Notes under the pieces: model-generated
Database searches by the model: none
What the model was told of the DNA's origin: nothing
Seen by the model: the letters and a program-made list of their open reading frames with translations, nothing else
Translations under genes and position numbers: made by a program
DNA from: Psychrobacter maritimus
Lineage (GTDB): Bacteria > Pseudomonadota > Gammaproteobacteria > Pseudomonadales > Moraxellaceae
Length of the DNA: 64,000 nt
Assembly: GCF_904846345.1 (NCBI RefSeq)
Contig: NZ_CAJHAJ010000002.1
Span: forward strand, 186,001-250,000
Direction: 5' to 3'
In this document: piece after piece, positions 25,189-35,443 of the stretch
Position numbering within the stretch: the stretch's first letter is position 1
How the letters are laid out: every line of letters starts with the position of its first letter

Positions 25189-26334
25189 ATGCGTTATTCA
25201 TTAATGGCTTTAGCAGTCGCGAGTACCTTTACCTTAGCTGCTTGTAATCAAACCCCCAATAGTAATGAAAGCAATAAGCCGGCTACTTCGGCGCAATCAA
25301 CCACCGCCTCTACCGACAGCGCAAGCGTTCAGTCGACAGACGATGTGTCGATGAACATCACCGGCGCGGGCGCTTCTTTCCCGCAGCCTATCTATGCTAA
25401 ATGGTCAGATGCCTACAATAAAGCAACAGGCGGTCAAGTGAACTATCAGTCGATTGGTTCATCGGGTGGTATCAAACAAATCGTCGCAAAAACCGTTGAT
25501 TTCGGGGCATCTGATGCCCCAATGACGCCAGCTGAATTAAACGAAGCCGGTCTGATTCAATTCCCGACCGTTATCGGCGGCGTGGTACCTATCGTCAATA
25601 TCGATGGCGTTGCACCTGGTCAATTAAAGCTCGATGGGAAAATGCTCGCTGACATCTATCTTGGCAAAATCAGCAAATGGAATGACCCTGCCATCGCAGC
25701 CATGAACCCTGATTTAACCCTTCCTGACGCCGCCATTACCACAGTGTTCCGCTCAGACGGTTCGGGTACGACTTTTAACTTTACCGATTATTTAGCCAAA
25801 GTGTCAAACGACTGGAAAGACAGCGTTGGCGTCGATAAAACCGTGAAATGGCCAACCTCGGCAACCGGTGCGGGCGGTAAAGGTAACGAAGGCGTTTCAA
25901 GCTATGTGACGCGTATGAAAAACTCTATCGGCTACGTTGAATATGCCTATGCTAAGCAAAATGGCATGTCACACGTTGCCCTGAAAAATGCGGCCGGCAA
26001 CGTCGTGCAACCGTCTGCGGAAACATTCGCCGCCGCTGGGGACATTGATTGGTCAAAGCAAGAAGGCTTTTATAAAGTCATCACCAACTCTGAGACCGAC
26101 CAAGCATGGCCTATCGCTGCTGCGACCTTTATTTTAGTCCACAAACAGCCGCAAGATGCTAAGCAAGTGGCAGGCGTCCTTAACTTCTTCGACTGGGCTT
26201 ATGCTCAGGGCGATGATGACGCGATGAGCCTCGATTACGTGCCTTTTTCTGATACGGCTGTGGCTTTATTTAAAGCAAAATGGAACGAGGTGGTAGACAG
26301 CGAAGGTAAGCCTGTCTATACCTCAGCACAGTAG
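25189..26334 (+). CDS. pstS: Phosphate ABC transporter substrate-binding lipoprotein
   Basis: A 381-residue phosphate-binding protein. The signal MRYSLMALAVASTFTLAAC ends in a lipobox, so it is anchored to a membrane; a Ser/Thr/Asn-rich linker follows to about residue 50. The PstS fold is clear: ITGAGASFPQPIYAKWSDAY, YQSIGSSGGIKQI, DFGASDAPM, VFRSDGSGTTFNFTDYL and SIGYVEYAYA, with phosphate-contacting Ser/Asp/Arg residues. The start follows AGGAG. It is the first gene of the pst operon and is preceded by a Pho box; a structured 280-bp spacer separates it from pstC. Confidence 0.95.
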   Translation: MRYSLMALAVASTFTLAACNQTPNSNESNKPATSAQSTTASTDSASVQSTDDVSMNITGAGASFPQPIYAKWSDAYNKATGGQVNYQSIGSSGGIKQIVAKTVDFGASDAPMTPAELNEAGLIQFPTVIGGVVPIVNIDGVAPGQLKLDGKMLADIYLGKISKWNDPAIAAMNPDLTLPDAAITTVFRSDGSGTTFNFTDYLAKVSNDWKDSVGVDKTVKWPTSATGAGGKGNEGVSSYVTRMKNSIGYVEYAYAKQNGMSHVALKNAAGNVVQPSAETFAAAGDIDWSKQEGFYKVITNSETDQAWPIAAATFILVHKQPQDAKQVAGVLNFFDWAYAQGDDDAMSLDYVPFSDTAVALFKAKWNEVVDSEGKPVYTSAQ

Positions 26335-26405
26335 CTCGAAACTTATTAATTCAAGGTTTATTAATTCGAGAAGAAGCCAGTCGAGAATAAGCTAACTAAT
26401 GCCAT

Positions 26406-26529
26406 CAAGCAAATACTGAAAAGCGTGTTTGCTTGGTGACGTCTTAGCCGTAATGAGCTTAATGGCTGCTTGTTAGATGACACAGTTTATTACGGTAAGA
26501 CGCTAAAGCTAAAACCCCTAAGGTTTTTT
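26406..26529 (+). terminator. Stem-loops and short attenuator in pstS-pstC spacer
   Basis: Three structures: CAAGCAAA/TTTGCTTG at 26406-26435; CGTCTTA-CCGTAAT (26440-26454, one-base bulge) with ATTACGG-TAAGACG (26489-26502); and AAAACC/GGTTTT with following Ts at 26511-26529. They could end part of the transcription or protect the pstS message. Confidence 0.6.
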
Positions 26530-26614
26530 ACAATCAAGCTTTCACACTAGCAAGCGTTAACACCATTCATCATTAACATAATGAAAAGTAGAGCGATAAA
26601 CAACAGAGGCTTTT

Positions 26615-27565
26615 ATGGCAGACCTAAAATCCCAACTGGCAAAACAAAAACGCTTTGACGCGGTTTTTGTTAATGCCACCAAAGCATTTGCAATCTTGGT
26701 GCTCTTGTCGCTTGGTGGCATCATGCTGTCATTGATTGTCGGCGCATGGCCAAGTATCACTGAGTTTGGCTTGGGGTTTTATACCAGCAATAACTGGGAT
26801 ACGGTAAACGATCAATACGGTGCACTTGCCCCCATTTACGGAACGGTGGTCACCTCGCTCATCGCTATCTGTATTGCCGTACCAGTCAGCTTTGGGATTG
26901 CTATCTTTTTAACGGAACTTTGCCCCAATTTTTTGAAAAAGCCATTGGGTATTGCTATCGAGCTGCTGGCAGGTATCCCTTCTATCATCTACGGCATGTG
27001 GGGCTTGTTTGTCTTTGCGCCGTTTTTTGGTGACCACATTCAGCCTTGGTTTATTGAAAATATTGGCCCCCTACCTATTATTGGCAAGGTTTTTACCGGT
27101 GCGCCGATGGGATTGGGAATGTTTACCGCCGCGTTAATACTGGCAATTATGATTATTCCTTTTATCGCCGCTACTATGCGCGATGTTTTCTCTGTGGTGC
27201 CAGACCTGCTAAAAGAATCGGCATACGGCATGGGCGCCACCACGTGGGAGGTGATGTTCAAAATTATCTTGCCATATACCAAAGCAGGTGTGGTTGGTGG
27301 CGTGATTTTGGGACTTGGTCGGGCGCTTGGCGAGACGATGGCCGTTACCTTTTTAATTGGTAATGCTTTCAATATCAGCCCAAGCCTATTTACCTCTGGG
27401 GTGACTATTACCTCAGCGCTGGCCAACGAGTTTGCCGAAGCGTCAAGTGAGCTGCACTTAGCGTCATTATTACATTTAGGCTTAATATTGTTTGTAATTA
27501 CCTTTATCGTTTTATCAATATCTAAGCTGATGCTCATGCGTATTGACCAAAAAGCAGGTAATTAA
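26615..27565 (+). CDS. pstC: Phosphate ABC transporter permease
   Basis: A 316-residue permease with six membrane helices. The cytoplasmic coupling loop [29 protein letters not shown] holds the EAA-type motif, and helix 3-4 shows [20 protein letters not shown], both typical of PstC. It lies after the structured spacer and 103 bp before pstA. The ATG at 26615 is the first in frame after GAGGCTTTT. Confidence 0.93.
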   Translation: MADLKSQLAKQKRFDAVFVNATKAFAILVLLSLGGIMLSLIVGAWPSITEFGLGFYTSNNWDTVNDQYGALAPIYGTVVTSLIAICIAVPVSFGIAIFLTELCPNFLKKPLGIAIELLAGIPSIIYGMWGLFVFAPFFGDHIQPWFIENIGPLPIIGKVFTGAPMGLGMFTAALILAIMIIPFIAATMRDVFSVVPDLLKESAYGMGATTWEVMFKIILPYTKAGVVGGVILGLGRALGETMAVTFLIGNAFNISPSLFTSGVTITSALANEFAEASSELHLASLLHLGLILFVITFIVLSISKLMLMRIDQKAGN

Positions 27566-27668
27566 ACACCCTATTTTAAATAGCCAACAAAGCAAATAAA
27601 AACAAGCCTAAACAAACTGAAACATGCCATTTGCAGCCATTATTTGACCTAAGAAGGACAAACACTTC

Positions 27669-28583
27669 ATGACTTTAGCACCAGTCACTACTCAAACGAC
27701 CCAGCCAAGCCAGCCTTCTGTACGCTTTGAAGACCGCTACAACAAGCGTCTTTATAACAAGCGCCGTTTTATCAATAGATTGGGACTTGGGTTTGCCTTA
27801 TCAGCGATTGTATTTGGTTTGTTTTGGCTGATTTGGATTTTGATTACGCTGTTTGTTGAAGGCTTTCAAGGTTTAATTGAGATGCCTGTCTTTATGGCAG
27901 ATACCCCGCCACCGATGGGTGAAGGCGGTCTACGTAATGCCATTGTTGGCTCAGTGATGTTGGCTTTTTCGGGCTTGGCGATTGGTGCGCCAATAGGCAT
28001 GATGGCTGGCATTTATTTAGCGGAATTTTCACATGGCAGTATGCTGGGTAAAGTCACCCGATTTTTAAACGATATTTTATTGTCGGCCCCATCTATCGTG
28101 ATTGGTCTGTTTATTTATGCCTTGATGGTCAAAGGACAGAGCTTTTCGGGTTGGGCTGGTGCTTTGGCATTGGCGCTGATTGTGATTCCTATTGTCGTGC
28201 GTACGACGGAAAATATGCTAAACCTAGTGCCTAATACCCTGCGCGAAGCTGCTTACGCACTCGGCACACCAAAATGGAAGCTGGTCAGTACTGTGACACT
28301 GAAAGCTGCCAAAGCCGGTCTGACTACCGGTGTGCTACTGGCTTTTGCGCGTATTACCGGTGAGACCGCGCCCTTGCTATTTACCGCGCTAAACAACCAA
28401 TACTTTAGTACCGATATGAGCCAACCGATGGCCAACTTACCCAATACGATTTATCAGTTTGCCATGAGCCCTTATGACAACTGGCATGCACTGGCTTGGG
28501 CGGCGGCGCTGCTCATTACTGCGACAGTATTATTCTTAAATATCGCCGCCCGCTTTATCGGTGGCAAAGACTATAGCAGATAA
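27669..28583 (+). CDS. pstA: Phosphate ABC transporter permease
   Basis: A 304-residue partner of PstC with an N-terminal basic segment and six helices. Recognisable are GLRNAIVGSVMLAFSGLAIGAPIGMMAGIYLAEF, ILLSAPSIVIGLFIYALMV and the coupling motif EAAYALGTPKWKLVSTVTLKAAKAGLTTGVLLAFARITGETAPLL. The ATG follows AAGAAGGA with a usual spacing. Part of pstSCAB-phoU. Confidence 0.93.
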   Translation: MTLAPVTTQTTQPSQPSVRFEDRYNKRLYNKRRFINRLGLGFALSAIVFGLFWLIWILITLFVEGFQGLIEMPVFMADTPPPMGEGGLRNAIVGSVMLAFSGLAIGAPIGMMAGIYLAEFSHGSMLGKVTRFLNDILLSAPSIVIGLFIYALMVKGQSFSGWAGALALALIVIPIVVRTTENMLNLVPNTLREAAYALGTPKWKLVSTVTLKAAKAGLTTGVLLAFARITGETAPLLFTALNNQYFSTDMSQPMANLPNTIYQFAMSPYDNWHALAWAAALLITATVLFLNIAARFIGGKDYSR

Positions 28584-28649
28584 TTTAAGGCTAACAAACG
28601 CACAGTTAAGAGCAAAAAAACACCCCCATTTAACAAAACTTTAAAACAG

Positions 28650-29576
28650 ATGGATACCATTATGACTGATGTATTAGAGAGAAAAGCGACTAAGCCGATG
28701 ACAGATACCAGCAGCAAACGCCGTTTACTAGATGACGCTATGTTTAACCATGGTCAGCATAAACAGCCAGATATCGCCCATCTTATCAAGCAAACCATGG
28801 CGGACATGCCCGACAATATGCCGCCTGCCAAGATTACCATTCGCGATTTGGACTTTTATTATGGTGATTTTCAAGCGTTAAAAAACATCAATATCGATAT
28901 CCCAGAAAAAAAGGTCACCGCTTTTATTGGTCCCTCAGGCTGCGGTAAATCAACGCTGCTACGTACCTTTAACCGTATGTATGACTTGTATCCAAGCATG
29001 CATGCTGAAGGTCAAATTACCCTTGATGGCCAAAATATTTTGGCCAAAGACATGGATGTTAACTTACTGCGTGCGCGTGTCGGTATGGTCTTTCAAAAGC
29101 CCACGCCCTTCCCGATGTCCATTTATGACAACGTCGCATTTGGCGTCCGTCTCTATGAAAAGCTGAGCAAAGCAGAGATGGATGAGCGTGTCGAGTGGGC
29201 ACTCAAAAAAGCAGCGTTATGGCTGGAAGTCAAAGATAAACTCAAAGCCTCAGGATTGTCACTATCAGGCGGTCAACAGCAGCGACTTTGTATTGCCCGC
29301 GGAGTAGCAACGAAGCCTGAAGTCTTGCTATTAGATGAGCCAACGTCAGCGCTCGACCCCATCTCTACTGGCGCGATTGAAGATTTGATTACCGATTTAA
29401 AAAACGACTATACCATTGCTATCGTCACCCACAATATGCAGCAGGCCGCGCGCGTCTCTGACTACACCGCTTATATGTATTTGGGAGACATGGTAGAAAT
29501 GGGTGAAACAGATCAAATATTCACCAACCCAGCACAAAAAGCGACTGAAGATTATATTACCGGTCGTTATGGCTAA
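28650..29576 (+). CDS. pstB: Phosphate ABC transporter ATPase
   Basis: A PstB ATPase with Walker [13 protein letters not shown], the PstB-specific [22 protein letters not shown], signature [14 protein letters not shown], Walker [14 protein letters not shown] and switch His in [11 protein letters not shown]. At 308 residues it has some 45 extra at the N-terminus; the start may be the ATG at 28662 instead, since neither has a strong ribosome site. It energises phosphate uptake and takes part in PhoR signalling through PhoU. Confidence 0.94.
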   Translation: MDTIMTDVLERKATKPMTDTSSKRRLLDDAMFNHGQHKQPDIAHLIKQTMADMPDNMPPAKITIRDLDFYYGDFQALKNINIDIPEKKVTAFIGPSGCGKSTLLRTFNRMYDLYPSMHAEGQITLDGQNILAKDMDVNLLRARVGMVFQKPTPFPMSIYDNVAFGVRLYEKLSKAEMDERVEWALKKAALWLEVKDKLKASGLSLSGGQQQRLCIARGVATKPEVLLLDEPTSALDPISTGAIEDLITDLKNDYTIAIVTHNMQQAARVSDYTAYMYLGDMVEMGETDQIFTNPAQKATEDYITGRYG

Positions 29577-29693
29577 GTCGCTGTTCGCTTAAAGCTATCA
29601 TTTCTAGCAGTCATTTATCACGCTACTCATTTTGGCAATATTTTTATGAGCAACACCAATACGATTAAGACTGATTCGATTAAGGAGGTAAGC

Positions 29694-30434
29694 ATGGCGA
29701 TAACGGCAAAGCATTTATCAAAGAGTTTTGATAATGACTTACATGACGTGATTGAGCTGTTTATGCAAATGGGTCATATGGCAGCAGAGCAAGTCATGGT
29801 TGCGACACGCGCCTTGATAGCCGCAGATGAGGCGACCGCAAAAAAAGTGATTGAAGATGATTATCTGATCAATCAGTTAGAGATTAAAATCGATGAGCAA
29901 ATTATTTTGTTAGTCGCCAAGCGCCAGCCAGCCGCCAATGATTTGCGTTTAGTAATGGCGCTGAGCAAAGGCATTGTCGACTTTGAACGTGTCGGCGACG
30001 AAGCAGAAAAAATCGCCCGTATGGCCTGCCAGTTGATTGAAGATGGCGCGTCACCAAGAGGTTATTCAGAGGTTCAGCATTTATCCAATCAGGTACGCTT
30101 GATGCTGCTCGATGCGATTGACGCCTTCTCAAATATGAATCCGCAGCAGGCATTTTCAGTATTGCAAAGCGATACCGCGGTCAATGAAGAGTACCAATCG
30201 GCCACGCGCGCCTTGATGACCTATATTATGGAGGACAGCCGGCATGTGTCTAAGGTGATTAATATACTATGGGTATTGCGCGCCCTAGAACGGGTGGGCG
30301 ATCATGCTCGCAACATTGCTGAGCTGGTTATTTTTTGCACCAGCGGTAAAGATGTGCGGCATACGGACTTTATGCAAGTCGAACAAATCGTTCAGCAAAC
30401 GACTGATGCTGGCATGAGTAATCAGAGTAAATAG
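29694..30434 (+). CDS. phoU: Phosphate signalling regulator PhoU
   Basis: About 246 residues of two three-helix PhoU repeats with metal-binding Glu/Asp motifs (DLRLVMALSKGIVDFERVGDEAEKIA and NILWVLRALERVGDHARNIAELV). It links Pst occupancy to PhoR and silences the regulon when phosphate is plentiful. The ATG at 29694 is chosen because TAAGGAGGT lies just upstream; an earlier ATG at 29646 lacks this. It ends the operon, before a strong hairpin. Confidence 0.94.
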   Translation: MAITAKHLSKSFDNDLHDVIELFMQMGHMAAEQVMVATRALIAADEATAKKVIEDDYLINQLEIKIDEQIILLVAKRQPAANDLRLVMALSKGIVDFERVGDEAEKIARMACQLIEDGASPRGYSEVQHLSNQVRLMLLDAIDAFSNMNPQQAFSVLQSDTAVNEEYQSATRALMTYIMEDSRHVSKVINILWVLRALERVGDHARNIAELVIFCTSGKDVRHTDFMQVEQIVQQTTDAGMSNQSK

Positions 30435-30445
30435 CCCATCTTGAC

Positions 30446-30493
30446 GAGCGTGTTGAGCATTTTGGATATATATCCATCATGCTCAACACGCTC
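30446..30493 (+). terminator. Strong terminator after phoU
   Basis: A perfect 15-bp stem (GAGCGTGTTGAGCAT with ATGCTCAACACGCTC) encloses a loop containing the palindrome GGATATATATCC; a T-rich tail follows. It ends the pst-phoU operon. Confidence 0.85.
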
Positions 30494-30857
30494 TTTGCAT
30501 TTTTAAGTTCAGCATTTAACTTCTGAGCACTTTTCCATCAACTCTATTCAAATCCTCGCCTTTTTTAAAGTCTTCACGCTATTCATATAAACCGTATTTT
30601 TTCTACCTATATATAAATAAGCACTTGAATTGCTTGTATTTTTACAATATTTACCTAGCCTTACATTATTAAGTATTCTTAAACACTTAACCATCAAGTT
30701 CTTACTATGCTCTGAGTTATGATTATTCAAATAATAAATATGCACCCGTTCATTAGCGTCTAATTATATTTTTATAACGCTACTATTTCTAATGGAATAA
30801 AACGGTTTTTGTCATTATTTAACTAATAGCGTGAATAATAATAACTAAGGACAAATC
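30494..30857. other. AT-rich spacer between phoU and glycosyltransferase cluster
   Basis: About 360 bp of very AT-rich sequence with no credible gene. It ends in AAGGA, the ribosome site of the next gene. One TTGTCAT at about 30812 resembles a Pho half-site but has no partner at the right spacing. Confidence 0.5.
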
Positions 30858-32588
30858 ATGATGGTCAATAATGGAGTGGCTTATAAAACGATACTAGACG
30901 CTATTATGGCTTCCCCTAAAAAGCCGTATCCGGAAAACGATTCTTTACGTGAAAGGCTTTCATATAAAGCTGCCCCTGCCCTTCCTAATGCTACTTTAAG
31001 TTTTCAGTTAATGACCCGGTCTGAACCACCAGAGCTGGTGATGGCGACCATACAATCTTTGCTGGCTGTAAAACAGGCGACTGATGAGATACTTATTATT
31101 GATAACAATAATACAGATACGTCAATGTATCAGCCTGTGGCAGCTTTCTGCGCCAGTCTAGATCCAGCACTCAATGTGCGTTTTTATCATATCGACGCGG
31201 TAGCAGGTTTTAAGGCAGGCGCGTTAAATTTGGCGTTGGGTCTTATGAATCCAGACTGCTCTCACCTTGTGGTGGTCGACAGTGATTACCAAGCCTTGGC
31301 CCACGCTAGAGACTCGATTGCCAATGCTATTAAGCAATATCCAAACCATACGCTTTTACAGTTCCCCCAGTTTTACCGCAGTGCTGGGCAATTGGACACG
31401 CACAGTGAGCTTAACCATTATTTTAATCATCATTTATACCGTCCCTTTAATCGTAAGCGTGCACTATCAACAGGCACTTATGCGGTGATACGTCGCTCCG
31501 ATCTTTTGAGCTTAGGCGGTTGGTCAGGTGCCTCGATTACCGAAGATGCACAAATGGGTGTATTGATGCATAAAAGAGGGTTTCGCAGTCAGTTCATACC
31601 AGAAGTCATTGCGACTGGCCTATTACCTACCTCGTTAAATGATCTGATGTGTCAACGTCGGCGCTGGATCTATGGCAATATGCAGGTGTTAAGCAACTAT
31701 TTTTCGATAGCATGGCCAACCAACCCCCAAGAGACCGTAAACACTCAATCATTAAGCACGCGACAAACGGTTGAACACATAAACCGCCCAGTTATTTCTT
31801 TTGACTCATCCGCTATCAGTAGCCAATACCTAAAAAATATGGGTGAACGTTTAGGATATGCGCGTGCGCATTTATCTCAGCTAAGCGCTTGGATAAACTT
31901 CACCGGTTTATTTATTTTTTTGCAGATAGCGACCTTATTTATCCTTGGCTATGCACTTCTAAAAGCTCAACTTTCGGACGCCACGCCTGATATATCCCTA
32001 CTCACGCCCTTGTACTTAGTCTATGCCAGCTATGGCGTTTTTATCATAAGGCGATTATGGGCATATTTACAGGATAAAGCGCCGCTGAATAAACAGCTCA
32101 GTCAAAACCATGAGTCTAGTATCAAAATGCGTGTCAGGGCATGGTTCATGCATTTAAATTTTTGGGAGCTTGGAGCACTATCGTGGTTGCCCGTGTTATG
32201 GGGTAGCGAAAAACCCTTTGTCTGCACGCCAAAGCAAGAATACATTCGTACTCAAAGCTCATTACGTCGTGCAAATGTGGTGGCGTTACCCAAGCTTATT
32301 TTGCTACTCAACATCATCACTGCCGTTATAGTGGCACCGTTTTCGCCGCTTTATTCTCCGCTATTATTTATCTGTGCTTTGATAATTTGTACGTTAAAAA
32401 TTGGCGCAGCAAAAGTGGCATTTGATAACTTTACGGTTCCTAAGAAAAATCCGTCTAGTATTAGCATTAAATCTAAACCTGCGGTTGCCTTGGCTATTAA
32501 TCAGCCTCGTAAACAAACCAAAAGTCTAAAGCCATTACAACCTGAAATCCATACGGTATTTGAAGATAAAAAAATTATTAATTCTTAA
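30858..32588 (+). CDS. Membrane glycosyltransferase, family 2 (cellulose-synthase-like)
   Basis: A 576-residue enzyme. The GT-A domain has LIIDNNNTD, the DxD-like VVVDSDYQA, the acceptor-side TED in SITEDAQMG and the processive signature QRRRW at residue 266. At least four membrane helices follow (for example FTGLFIFLQIATLFILGYALL and LLLNIITAVIVAPFSPLYSPLLFICALIICTL read in parts). This layout is shared by BcsA, PgaC and glucan-synthesising relatives, suggesting transfer of sugars to a lipid or growing chain at the membrane. The ATG follows AAGGA. It is the first of four glycosyltransferase genes on this strand. Confidence 0.85.
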   Translation: MMVNNGVAYKTILDAIMASPKKPYPENDSLRERLSYKAAPALPNATLSFQLMTRSEPPELVMATIQSLLAVKQATDEILIIDNNNTDTSMYQPVAAFCASLDPALNVRFYHIDAVAGFKAGALNLALGLMNPDCSHLVVVDSDYQALAHARDSIANAIKQYPNHTLLQFPQFYRSAGQLDTHSELNHYFNHHLYRPFNRKRALSTGTYAVIRRSDLLSLGGWSGASITEDAQMGVLMHKRGFRSQFIPEVIATGLLPTSLNDLMCQRRRWIYGNMQVLSNYFSIAWPTNPQETVNTQSLSTRQTVEHINRPVISFDSSAISSQYLKNMGERLGYARAHLSQLSAWINFTGLFIFLQIATLFILGYALLKAQLSDATPDISLLTPLYLVYASYGVFIIRRLWAYLQDKAPLNKQLSQNHESSIKMRVRAWFMHLNFWELGALSWLPVLWGSEKPFVCTPKQEYIRTQSSLRRANVVALPKLILLLNIITAVIVAPFSPLYSPLLFICALIICTLKIGAAKVAFDNFTVPKKNPSSISIKSKPAVALAINQPRKQTKSLKPLQPEIHTVFEDKKIINS

Positions 32589-32692
32589 TGATTGGCTTTA
32601 GGCATTTATTTTCAGCTTATTAATTCAAAATTTAGCGTATTAATTTAATAGTGCTTAAAAACGCCTGCAGCAGTTTATTGATAGCGAATCAA

Positions 32693-32730
32693 CGTTTTAG
32701 AGCGTTTTAGAGCGTTTTAGAGCGTTTTAA
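32693..32730 (+). repeat. 10-bp tandem repeat upstream of GT4 gene
   Basis: The unit AGCGTTTTAG occurs at 32701-32710 and 32711-32720, then AGCGTTTTAA at 32721-32730, with a partial copy just before. It lies 70 bp before the start of the next gene, where variable copy number could alter promoter spacing. Confidence 0.7.
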
Positions 32731-32799
32731 GCATTTGTTTTATTAAGACTCCCTTTTTTACTTATTTACAATAATCGTTCGTTTTACTTTGAGGTGCTT

Positions 32800-34158
32800 A
32801 TGCCCGCTGCTGATCCTATTAATTTTATAGATTCTATTGATAATGATGCTGAACGCCCTGCCCTGTTAGCTGATAAACCTTTACGTATTGCGATGATTGC
32901 TCATTGTTTATACCCTATTGCTCAACCCTTTGCTGGCGGGCTTGAGATGATTACTCAGCTTATATGTGATGAGCTTGTCTCCCAAGGCCATGAGGTTTTA
33001 CTTTATGCGCATCAAGACAGTCAAACGCAGGCTCGCCTCGTCCCAATGCTAACCCGAGAAAAATTTGATAACACCGTCTATCCGAATGAGCATGAGACTT
33101 TAGGAATGAGCCGCGAGGAGATGTATCAGTATTTGGTCTATCAAGATGTCCTACGCGATATTATTGAACGCAATGAACGTGGTGAGATTGACATCGTGCA
33201 TAATCACAGCCTGCATCATATACCGATGATGACCGGTCAAGCGTTTGGCGCGCGGTTTTTTACGACCTTTCATACGCCTATTTTCCCGCAATTGCGTTTG
33301 GCGCTATTGACCTTGCGCCACGGTACAACCACCCAGTTTACCGCTATCAGCAAACACCAACAGCAGCTTTTTTCAGAGTTTGTGCCCTCAACGGTGGTTT
33401 ATAACGGCATTGATGTAAAATCCTTTGACGCCAATATTGAATCTATGGATGATTTTACCCGTGAAAATGATGAAATTTATTTTTGGTTTGGACGTATTTG
33501 CCCCGAAAAAGGCACACATTTGGCCATGCAATACTGTATGGAAGCTGGGAAAAAACTCATTATTGCTGGTCCCAAAAGCAACGAAGCGTATTTTGATGAA
33601 CAAGTCGCACCACTATTGGCTCAGGATGGTGAAAATGGCGCGCAAAGACTGTTTAATTATGTCGGTCATGTCACCAAAGACGAGGTAAATCGCTACCTTT
33701 GTCAAGCGACTGCCATGCTATTTACCAGCACATGGGATGAGCCTTACGGTTTGACACTGGCTGAGAGCCTAGCCTGCGGTACACCAGTGATTGGCTTTGA
33801 TGTCGGTGCTAGCGCTGAGATTGTTACACCAAATACTGGCGTTATCGTCGCTAAGGAAGATAAAGACGCTTTTATCAAAGGCTTTACTAAGATTAAAAGC
33901 ATCTCACGTCAAGCCTGCCGAGAACGCGCCTTACAGTTTTGTTCCGTAGCAGCCATGGTAGAAGGCTATTTAGCCTTGTATAGAGCGGCAGTAGTAGAAA
34001 GCGAGCAGCAGAAAATTCAGCAGAAAAAAGACCTTGAAACTCCAACAGATGCAAATCTAAAACTGAATTCATTTAACCATAAAAAGGGCAAAGACAATAA
34101 AGCAGAGCCGATAATCGGTTCAAGCAGCTGCTTAAATAACATGATGGAGCGAGGATAA
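32800..34158 (+). CDS. Family 4 glycosyltransferase
   Basis: About 452 residues in a GT-B fold. The N-terminal half has IAMIAHCLYPIAQPFAGGLEMI, the glycine-rich donor-acceptor cleft loop, and FTTFHTP; the C-terminal half has FGRICPEKGTHLAMQ and the nucleotide-sugar block STWDEPYGLTLAESLACGTPVIGFDVG with the EX7E-like glutamates. A charged, low-complexity tail of about 45 residues follows. The ATG at 32800 has TGAGG at five bases; a GTG two codons earlier is less likely. The stop overlaps the next start as TAATG. Confidence 0.88.
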   Translation: MPAADPINFIDSIDNDAERPALLADKPLRIAMIAHCLYPIAQPFAGGLEMITQLICDELVSQGHEVLLYAHQDSQTQARLVPMLTREKFDNTVYPNEHETLGMSREEMYQYLVYQDVLRDIIERNERGEIDIVHNHSLHHIPMMTGQAFGARFFTTFHTPIFPQLRLALLTLRHGTTTQFTAISKHQQQLFSEFVPSTVVYNGIDVKSFDANIESMDDFTRENDEIYFWFGRICPEKGTHLAMQYCMEAGKKLIIAGPKSNEAYFDEQVAPLLAQDGENGAQRLFNYVGHVTKDEVNRYLCQATAMLFTSTWDEPYGLTLAESLACGTPVIGFDVGASAEIVTPNTGVIVAKEDKDAFIKGFTKIKSISRQACRERALQFCSVAAMVEGYLALYRAAVVESEQQKIQQKKDLETPTDANLKLNSFNHKKGKDNKAEPIIGSSSCLNNMMERG

Positions 34159-35372
34159 TGCGGCTTGGTTATTATGCCCATCATCACGGCTCAGGGCATT
34201 GCCGCCAAATCGATAAGCTTGCTGCCCTATTACCCGCTGAAGCAAGACAGCAATTAACGGTATTTACTAGCGTAACATCTGATACTTATACGTTTGCGGC
34301 TATAGATGAGGCGCAAATTGTACGACTGCCAGCAGAGGATGAGCGTGCAGATGATGTACTCGCTGGGCGCGCAGGACAATATTGGCAACCAGCCAGCCTA
34401 CATTATTCGCCCGTGGGTAATAGCGATATTCAGCAGCGCAGCCATAAAATAATGGATACCATCCATCAGCGGCACATTGATTTGATGATTGTTGATGTCA
34501 GCGTTGAAGTCGCAATGCTATGCCGCGCCGCCAGTGTTCCTTACCTTTATATCAGACTGCCTGGTATTCGCGATGATGAGCCGCATCTAAACGCTTTCGC
34601 TGGTGCGCTTGCTTTACTTGCCCCTTATCCTCGCACATTAGAATCTGCGATGACACCTGATTGGCTGGCTAAAAAAACCCTCTATCTTGATTTTATCAAC
34701 ACTGAGCAAAGGAATGCGCAAAATTACCAAGATTTTATAAAAGCCTTAATGCAGCTTACTACTGATGAAGAAGCGCTCTCTTCAATGCTAGAGGGTAAAA
34801 ATACGCCAACTATCGTTACCGTCATTAAAGGCTACGGCGGACATCAAGCTATTGATGCAAAACTGCCCGAGCTGCGGCAGCTTTTACCACATGCTTTTAT
34901 TATATCGCTTGGTCCTATCGACGATGATAAACGGCATTATGTTGACATCGCAGCCGACGTAAATGATGTAACGCCATTTATCGAACATAGCAATTATCTA
35001 CTGATGGCTTGCGGTCTAAATGCCGTCGCCCAAGCCTATGATTATGCCACGGCGCTGGTCGTCCTACCTGACGACCGCCCACACCAAGAGCAAGAGGTAA
35101 TGGCAGAGGCGTTGATAGCCCAAGGACGGGCATTAAGTTGGCAGCAATTTAAAGCGTTAATAAATGCAAGCGGCACACATAAGCTAAGTGGAGAAACGGC
35201 TAACCAATCCACTCAAACCCATTCCTTATCAAAGCCTGTTAGTGCAACGCTTAAGCAAAAATCTATACCTACAGCCCAAGCGTTTATGCAGAGTACGGCC
35301 GAGTATCGAACGACTAAAGCTTGGTTTGAACAATGGTTGCTGCCGCAGCTTACATTAAAGCCTGAACGTTAA
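34158..35372 (+). CDS. GT-B glycosyltransferase, MurG/MGDG-synthase-like
   Basis: A 404-residue protein opening MRLGYYAHHHGSGHCRQI; the glycine- and histidine-rich loop after strand 1 is like those of GT28/GT1 enzymes acting on lipid acceptors. The C-terminal half shows TVIKGYGGHQAIDAKL, and MACGLNAVAQAYDYATALVVLPDDRPHQEQ, the usual donor-site region. The start overlaps the preceding stop, so the two are coupled and probably work in one pathway. The exact family is uncertain. Confidence 0.75.
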   Translation: MRLGYYAHHHGSGHCRQIDKLAALLPAEARQQLTVFTSVTSDTYTFAAIDEAQIVRLPAEDERADDVLAGRAGQYWQPASLHYSPVGNSDIQQRSHKIMDTIHQRHIDLMIVDVSVEVAMLCRAASVPYLYIRLPGIRDDEPHLNAFAGALALLAPYPRTLESAMTPDWLAKKTLYLDFINTEQRNAQNYQDFIKALMQLTTDEEALSSMLEGKNTPTIVTVIKGYGGHQAIDAKLPELRQLLPHAFIISLGPIDDDKRHYVDIAADVNDVTPFIEHSNYLLMACGLNAVAQAYDYATALVVLPDDRPHQEQEVMAEALIAQGRALSWQQFKALINASGTHKLSGETANQSTQTHSLSKPVSATLKQKSIPTAQAFMQSTAEYRTTKAWFEQWLLPQLTLKPER

Positions 35373-35443
35373 ATGCAATAGTTATCAATAACGTCGTAGT
35401 AAAAACATAAAAGCCAAATTAATACGAGAGGCGCTGACAAACA

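Noticed and set aside
30548..30745. 65-residue minus-strand frame after phoU
   Set aside because: It lies in very AT-rich spacer DNA, lacks a ribosome site and has no protein-like composition.
30810..30830. TTGTCAT as a Pho box before the glycosyltransferase cluster
   Set aside because: Only a single half-site; no second half 11 bp away, so direct PhoB control of this cluster is not supported by sequence.
32693..32730. Short direct repeats considered as CRISPR
   Set aside because: Units are contiguous, 10 bp long and have no spacers; no cas genes are present.
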